Notes under the pieces: model-generated
Told to the model about the DNA's origin: nothing
Databases searched by the model: none
The model's input: the letters and a program-made list of their open reading frames with translations, nothing else
Assembly: GCA_910586195.1 (NCBI GenBank)
Contig: CAJUHO010000021.1
Coordinates: forward strand, 1 to 20,592
Length of the DNA: 20,592 bases
Source of the DNA: an uncultured Bacilli bacterium
Lineage (GTDB): Bacteria > Bacillota_I > Bacilli_A > RF39 > UBA660
Reading direction: 5' to 3'
Shown: piece by piece, positions 16,179 through 20,592 of the stretch
Layout: each line of letters begins with the position of its first letter
How positions within the stretch are numbered: position 1 is the first letter of the stretch
Translations under genes and position numbers: made by a program

Positions 16179-16204
16179 AAAAAGCCATTTATCAATGGCT
16201 TTTT
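16179..16204 (-). terminator. bidirectional terminator at end of MATE-kinase frame
   Basis: Perfect 10-bp stem AAAAAGCCAT/ATGGCTTTTT (16179-16188 with 16195-16204, 6-nt loop), with T runs on both sides so that it could work on either strand. The TGA stop of the kinase-like frame (16192-16194) lies in the loop. Confidence 0.75.
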
Positions 16205-16701
16205 TCTACAACAATATTTCGAATCATTTCGGCTGTCTTCTCTACACCTAAACTATCCACATTAATTGCAAAATCATAATGGGAAAAGTCAGTCCATTTT
16301 TGATTTGTATAATACTCATAATGTTTAGCACGTTCCTTATTAATCTTGTTAATTTTTTTAGATGCTGAACTCTTATCAATACCATAATATTTTACTGCAC
16401 GGTTTATTTTATCTTGCTCGGAACTATAAAGAAAAATACTCGTTACATTCTTTTGATCTTTTAAAATATAATCTGCACATCTCCCAACAATAACACATGG
16501 ATTTTTCGCCATTTTTTTGACTGCTTTGGACTCTGCTATAAAAATTTGATCATCACTATTATATTCAGAACTATTCGTTTTCTTTGTTTGTTCATGTTGA
16601 CGAATATATTCTTCTGTATATCCTGATTCCTTTGCTGTAAGAGAAATTACTTCTTTATCATAAAAGGGAATTCCCAACTTTTTTGCAAGTATCTGTCCAA
16701 C
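16192..16701 (-). pseudogene. cytidylate-kinase-like domain cut off by TAG
   Basis: These 169 codons continue in frame after the TAG that ends the MATE reading frame. With the preceding ITINREYASGGR they reconstitute the P-loop start of the cytidylate-kinase-like family, usually of the form REYGSGGREIG...LGIPFYDKEL. The remaining domain is intact in frame: VGQILAKKLGIPFYDKEV, CVIVGRCADYIL, INKERAKHYEYYTNQKW and SHYDFAINVD, ending in TGA. Alone it lacks the phosphate-binding loop. The only early start is a TTG (16675-16677) without a ribosome binding site. It is either a fresh nonsense mutation, a sequencing error or a readthrough product. TAG recoding is unlikely, because yqeK, add, ldh and the orphan gene all end in TAG. 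Confidence 0.75.
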
Positions 16702-18165
16702 CTAACGACCACCAGAGGCATACTCACGATTAATTGTTATTACTTGATTGTTAAATAATGCTGTATCAGACTTTACCGAAATATCCATTTTCTTTTCAAT
16801 AATTTCTGCTTTCTTCCGACCAATTTTTTTATACTCAGACGTAAAAATATAAAGTACAGCTATAAAACAAATTGCATCTGCCATTGGCCCTGCATATAAG
16901 GCACCATAAAGACCTATAAAATGAGTTAATACTAATGAAATTGGAATAAACAAAATAATCTGACGAATAAACGATACTGCCGTAGACTTTTTTACATTTC
17001 CTAGGGATTGTACCATAATACTTGTACTCATCTCAAATGAATTCACAAAACAAAGCATCAAGAAAATTCTACAGCAATCTATTGCAAATTTTAAATACAA
17101 TTCATTATCAGCACTACCAAATAAACTAATTAACTGTTTTGGAAATAATAAAAAGCAAAGATTGAAAACAATTCCAATTATTAAATTTACAAAAACTACT
17201 TTCCTAAGTGTCTCCCTTACTCTTTCATACTTTCCTGCACCATAGTTGAATCCTACAATAGGCTGTGCCCCTATCGCAATTCCTAATACAGAAGAAACAT
17301 AGAGACTATTTAGTTTTGAAACCACACCATACACCGAAAGTGGAATATCACTTCCAAATTCAGATAAAGCCCCATAATGCGTCATTATATTATTCATAAA
17401 AACAAAAAGTGCAAGTATAGTTGCCTGAGTAATAAAGGAAGATAGGCCGTATCCTAAGATTTTTATAATAGAAAAGTCCAAACGATAATCTTCCTTTTTT
17501 AGTTGAATGCTTTTAAACTTTCGCAAGTATAAAAGGGCCATAATACAAGAAGCAACTTGACCAATAACAGTAGCAAGTGCTCCTCCTTCTACTCCCATAT
17601 GAAACACTAAAATAAAAATTGCATCTAAAATGATATTGATAATAGCACCTACTAATAAAAGAGCCATGGAATACCTTGGGGAACCATCAGCACGTATCAG
17701 GGATGCTAATGTTGAATAGACAATCATAAATGGAGCGCCTATCAAAATAATTCTTCCATATTCTAGTGCATAAGGATATACTTTCTCTGTACATCCAAAT
17801 AAATTAATTAAAATTGGAAGAGAAAAATAAAAAATAATACTAAGTAATATAGAAAAGATGATAGAAAATAACACAGTGGAGCCAACAGAGCGTGCCGCTT
17901 CTTTTCCTTTTTTCTCCCCTAATCTAAGACTTAAATTAGCAGCACAACCATTCCCTAATAATCCAGCAAAGGCATTGCAAATAATTACTAACGGAAAAAT
18001 AACATTAGTTGCTGCATTTCCTACATAACCAACACCTTGTCCAATAAAAATCTGATCGACAATATTATAAATAGAGTTTACAATCATACTAATAATACAA
18101 GGGATGGAAAATGCTAGTAATAACTTAGAAATTTTATCTTCTCCTAAGTTCATGGTTTTATTCAT
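16702..18165 (-). CDS. MATE-family efflux transporter, fused 3' to kinase frame
   Basis: Inner-membrane multidrug and toxin extrusion transporter, using a Na+ or H+ gradient to export organic cations or related compounds; the substrate is unknown. About 12 hydrophobic segments span residues 12-443 in two six-helix halves. Typical segments are IVNSIYNIVDQIFIGQ (28-43) and AIGAQPIVGFNYGAGKYERV (297-316). A charged linker (445-472) then leads into VITINREYASGGR (475-487), which belongs to a cytidylate-kinase-like domain, and the frame stops at TAG (16702-16704). The intended product would be a 657-codon MATE-kinase fusion. GAGGAG precedes the ATG by 9 nt. A promoter at 18263-18291 and a long stem-loop lie upstream. 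Confidence 0.9.
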   Translation of the reverse strand: MNKTMNLGEDKISKLLLAFSIPCIISMIVNSIYNIVDQIFIGQGVGYVGNAATNVIFPLVIICNAFAGLLGNGCAANLSLRLGEKKGKEAARSVGSTVLFSIIFSILLSIIFYFSLPILINLFGCTEKVYPYALEYGRIILIGAPFMIVYSTLASLIRADGSPRYSMALLLVGAIINIILDAIFILVFHMGVEGGALATVIGQVASCIMALLYLRKFKSIQLKKEDYRLDFSIIKILGYGLSSFITQATILALFVFMNNIMTHYGALSEFGSDIPLSVYGVVSKLNSLYVSSVLGIAIGAQPIVGFNYGAGKYERVRETLRKVVFVNLIIGIVFNLCFLLFPKQLISLFGSADNELYLKFAIDCCRIFLMLCFVNSFEMSTSIMVQSLGNVKKSTAVSFIRQIILFIPISLVLTHFIGLYGALYAGPMADAICFIAVLYIFTSEYKKIGRKKAEIIEKKMDISVKSDTALFNNQVITINREYASGGR

Positions 18166-18195
18166 ATACTTCTACTCCTCTCATTTCACACATAA

Positions 18196-18241
18196 AAATT
18201 GCGCAAATCGAAATCATTAAGCGACTAGATTTACGCAATTT
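18196..18241 (-). terminator. stem-loop between MATE promoter and start
   Basis: On the minus strand a 14-bp stem (18228-18241 with 18196-18209, one U-G pair, 18-nt loop) is followed by five T residues. It lies after the stop of the 412-residue gene, so it may simply be its terminator. It also lies downstream of the apparent MATE promoter, so it could act as an attenuator in the MATE leader. The long loop and short T run make it a moderate terminator. Confidence 0.65.
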
Positions 18242-18262
18242 CTGCTACATGTCAACATTGTA

Positions 18263-18291
18263 ATTTTAACACAATATTTTTTTTAATTCAA
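18263..18291 (-). promoter_or_regulatory. probable promoter of MATE gene
   Basis: TTGAAT (18286-18291), 17 bp, then TAAAAT (18263-18268) with a TGT extension before the -10, on the minus strand. The leader to the ATG would be about 90 nt and include the stem-loop at 18196-18241. Confidence 0.6.
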
Positions 18292-18301
18292 ACAAATTCC
18301 C

Positions 18302-19540
18302 TTACTTTTTTAATACATCAAAAATGTTTTTATTATTATATAGTAGTTCATTATGAGTTACAATCCTACGATAACCACTTTTTACACTATACCAAATAAT
18401 ATCTTGCCCCGAAATAAAGAATAGATTATCATCAATCACCTTTAAATCATGTAAATTGGCATCTTGAAATAATAGTACCTTTGTCTCCAAATTATCTTTC
18501 ATCACGTAATATACTCTATTATCATTTGTTACAAAGAAATACTTATCTCCCGATTCCTTAATTTCCTTTGGGTGGTATAAATCATCTAACTCTTTTACGA
18601 TTTTATTCATTTGAAATACTTCTTTATTATTAGAAACAATATTAATATCTTTTGATTCAAATTTTCCATTGTAATACATTTTTGCATTACTTGATACACT
18701 ACCTATTTCTTTTATCTTCTTTGTTTTCGTATGAAATGTATATTCTAGTTTTTTATCACGATCTAGAATATAAATTTGATCATCTATCGTCCCTAGAAAA
18801 TAACTATCCTTTGATATTTCCACATCGGTTTCTACAAAATCTTTTGTTTCATTTAAAACATTAATCATATAAAACCGATTATAACTAAATTGTTGATCAG
18901 TATCCGCTACTATATAATAATTACCAACGAGTGTTCCTAGTGTATTTTCATAATAATCATTATCTAAAACATCCAACTTCTTAACTGTATTCTCACTCAA
19001 TATATATAGCCCACGATAACTCCAAAGTGTTATCTTATAATCTTTTGGAAAGTGATTATATAAGGTAACATGCTCTTGACTTACAATATCATCTCCACTA
19101 TCGTCAAAAACATATCCTTTAGATTTTAATGAACCATACCAATTATCAAATGTTAAACCTGCTTGTTTTAAATAAGTAGAACTTAATAATTCTCCATTTT
19201 GATTACAAATAATACTTCCTACTTCCTTATCTTTAAAAACAGGTAATATACAGTGTATATTGTTTTCTTGATAACTTTCTATATCATATAGAATTTTATT
19301 CTGTTTATTATAATTTTTATTATAATAAAATATATATTTACGACTATTTTCATCTGTTACTTCAAAATTATAATAATGATTCTTATCTTCTTTTAAGAAT
19401 TCTTCTTTTATATGATACACTTTTCCCTCATGAGAAATACTGTAAATAATTTCATGCCTCGTTTCAAAAAAAGTTACAACTAATTGGAATATAAAGAAAA
19501 GAAGCGCTAATGCGATAATAGATTTTATAACTTTTTTCAT
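18302..19540 (-). CDS. membrane-anchored extracellular protein, unknown function
   Basis: I recognise no family in this 412-residue protein. The N terminus is MKK, then a hydrophobic segment (about residues 5-25, SIIALALLFFIFQLVVTFF) that would be an uncleaved signal anchor; there is no lipobox Cys. The remainder, predicted outside the membrane, is rich in Tyr, Asp, Lys and Asn. It contains repeated strand-turn units such as GLYILSENTVKKL, YYIVADTDQQ, QIYILDRDKKLEY, KYFFVTNDNRVYYV and LFFISGQDIIWYSV. Their spacing of roughly 40-50 residues suggests a beta-propeller; this is inference from pattern only. AAGGTGGG precedes the ATG. It is monocistronic with its own promoter. A sensory or cell-envelope role is possible but unproven. 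Confidence 0.8.
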   Translation of the reverse strand: MKKVIKSIIALALLFFIFQLVVTFFETRHEIIYSISHEGKVYHIKEEFLKEDKNHYYNFEVTDENSRKYIFYYNKNYNKQNKILYDIESYQENNIHCILPVFKDKEVGSIICNQNGELLSSTYLKQAGLTFDNWYGSLKSKGYVFDDSGDDIVSQEHVTLYNHFPKDYKITLWSYRGLYILSENTVKKLDVLDNDYYENTLGTLVGNYYIVADTDQQFSYNRFYMINVLNETKDFVETDVEISKDSYFLGTIDDQIYILDRDKKLEYTFHTKTKKIKEIGSVSSNAKMYYNGKFESKDINIVSNNKEVFQMNKIVKELDDLYHPKEIKESGDKYFFVTNDNRVYYVMKDNLETKVLLFQDANLHDLKVIDDNLFFISGQDIIWYSVKSGYRRIVTHNELLYNNKNIFDVLKK

Positions 19541-19566
19541 CTTCCCACCTTACTCTTTCTAATTTA

Positions 19567-19595
19567 ATTATATCATGTATATTTTTAGATGTAAA
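19567..19595 (-). promoter_or_regulatory. promoter of the 412-residue membrane protein
   Basis: TTTACA (19590-19595), 17 bp, TATAAT (19567-19572) with a TGA extension, on the minus strand, 26 bp before the start codon; the leader is therefore about 20 nt. Confidence 0.8.
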
Positions 19596-19785
19596 TTTAT
19601 GAAATGAACAAAAGTATTATTAATAAATATTATAGTTTTGCATATTTAATTTCATCAATCCTATTGTTCAGTAATTTGATGATATACTCGCGATTCCTGA
19701 CATAGTATCTTTTTGTAATTTACGCTAGCCATTTCTATTATTATCACTGATTTTTTAGTTTCCGAGTAATAAATTCAAAAATAAG

Positions 19786-19822
19786 AAAAAGTACCAAATA
19801 TCATCTTGCAGATATTTGATAC
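19786..19822 (-). terminator. terminator of the surface-protein gene
   Basis: 12-bp minus-strand stem (19811-19822 with 19791-19802, one U-G pair, 8-nt loop) followed by five T residues (19786-19790), 15 bp after the stop codon at 19838-19840. Confidence 0.8.
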
Positions 19823-19837
19823 AATAAAACTTATTTA

Positions 19838-20592
19838 TTATTGAGTAGTATTAAAAATATAAGGATCACTTTTAGTTCCTTTTCCACTAGCGATGGTAAC
19901 ATTAGTGTTTAACTCTACTACTGGATGTACAGGATGATACTCATTTTTATACGTACTATGTTCTGCATTACAAGTTACGCGACCTACAGATGCAAAATAG
20001 CATTTAACATAATATTGGGAAGACCATGCATTCCTTGTTACTAACCATCCAATATCATCATCATCGTTTATCCAACTATCTACATTGTCTCTAGTAGAAG
20101 AATATTTACCACCCTCTAATACAACAGATTCATAATCAAATTTACTTAACAATCCAACAGTACACTTACCACTATCAAATCCAGCGTTGGAATCTTTATA
20201 CCAAGTTACACCTTTTACTAAAATATTTTTATCAGGAAAATTTTGATCATTATAAAATGTTGTATTTAAAGACTTACCTAAATCACTACTACAATATGAT
20301 TCAAAATAATAAGTATTACTTGTTTGAACACCGAATAATGAATTAGAAGTAGATATATACCTCATCATTTTAATCCTTCCTTCATAACTTACAATTCTCC
20401 ATAAATAGTCGTCAGAATATGAACTGTTACCATATCTTACAAAATTATTTGGATTTTTCCCTACTATATAACCATTTATTATATCTCCTTCACTTCCTAA
20501 ATTAGTCGGATTCCATACATCACTAAGTGGCTTTACAATTGTCACTCCAGGTGTAATAGTAGTTGCAATGTTTTGATTATTACTTCCATCTT
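19838..20592 (-). CDS. C-terminal part of a secreted surface-type protein (partial)
   Basis: The frame is open to the right edge, so the 5' end is outside the window. The GTG at 20543-20545 is an internal Val (upstream residues read QNIATTITPGV), not a start. The 251 visible residues resemble the large surface or prepilin-like proteins of gut Bacillota. IINGYIVGKNPNNFVRYG is followed by a LWRIVSYEGRIKMMR core, then a WINDDDDIGWLVTRNAW block. The end, HPVVELNTNVTIASGKGTKSDPYIF, resembles the HPV/RPV-L-x-x-N-V...G-x-G-T...PY closing motif of such domains. Six cysteines are visible, unusual for a cytoplasmic protein. Function is likely extracellular recognition or adhesion; the family memory is approximate (possibly DUF6273-like). 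No neighbours on that side can be seen. Confidence 0.7.
   Translation of the reverse strand, partial: DGSNNQNIATTITPGVTIVKPLSDVWNPTNLGSEGDIINGYIVGKNPNNFVRYGNSSYSDDYLWRIVSYEGRIKMMRYISTSNSLFGVQTSNTYYFESYCSSDLGKSLNTTFYNDQNFPDKNILVKGVTWYKDSNAGFDSGKCTVGLLSKFDYESVVLEGGKYSSTRDNVDSWINDDDDIGWLVTRNAWSSQYYVKCYFASVGRVTCNAEHSTYKNEYHPVHPVVELNTNVTIASGKGTKSDPYIFNTTQ

Noticed and set aside
16702..16704. TAG read as a sense codon throughout this genome
   Set aside because: yqeK, add, ldh and the orphan gene all end in TAG, with ribosome binding sites or a terminator placed right there, so TAG is a normal stop.
18652..18864. A 70-codon plus-strand frame inside the membrane-protein gene
   Set aside because: It is an antisense shadow of the well-supported 412-residue gene, rich in Leu, Phe and His as expected from the complementary strand.
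278..20592. Mycoplasma-type code with TGA as Trp
   Set aside because: Conserved tryptophans seen in several genes use TGG, and TGA closes the kinase-like frame within a terminator.

Overview
The window comes from an AT-rich, low-GC Gram-positive bacterium using the standard code: Trp is encoded by TGG, and TAA, TAG and TGA all serve as stops. Strong AGGAG-type ribosome binding sites, TTGACA/TATAAT promoters, a T-box leader in front of valS and CCA-encoding tRNA genes all fit Bacillota. The style of the partial surface protein at the right edge, together with very AT-rich intergenic DNA, suggests an uncultured gut Bacilli/Mycoplasmatota-like lineage (RF39-like). That placement is inference, not proof.

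Layout. 1-277 is non-coding and holds the valS terminators. 278-3104 is valS with a complete T-box leader and promoter. 3132-5193 is a two-gene unit with its own consensus promoter: a divergent sigma-70-like protein followed by nadD. 5273-5911 is a GyrI-like ligand-binding protein. 6166-7833, on the opposite strand and poorer in G+C than its neighbours, is a lone heparinase II/III-type polysaccharide lyase, followed by tRNA-Gly(GCC). 8278-11454 is a tightly packed operon in the order yqeK, tsaC/ywlC, add, ldh (Ap4A hydrolysis, t6A tRNA modification, adenosine deamination, lactate formation). Divergent from it, 11570-13083 carries a GNAT acetyltransferase and a UV-damage endonuclease (uvsE), which converge on an M18 aminopeptidase (13089-14480). 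A 300-residue orphan with an acidic tail follows (14573-15475), then tRNA-Cys(GCA) at 15899-15972. 16192-18165 is a MATE transporter whose reading frame runs straight into a cytidylate-kinase-like domain but is cut by one in-frame TAG. 18302-19540 is a membrane-anchored extracellular protein of unknown function, and 19838-20592 is the 3' part of a secreted surface-type protein.

Most of the window is housekeeping. The points most worth a second look are: the amber codon exactly inside the P-loop of the MATE-kinase fusion; the sigma-70-like protein that keeps regions 2 and 4 but has lost the aromatic promoter-melting signature; the heparinase gene bracketed by imperfect repeats, one of which overlaps the 3' end of tRNA-Gly; and the stem-loop between the MATE promoter and its start codon. 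I found no CRISPR array, insertion sequence or complete mobile element.
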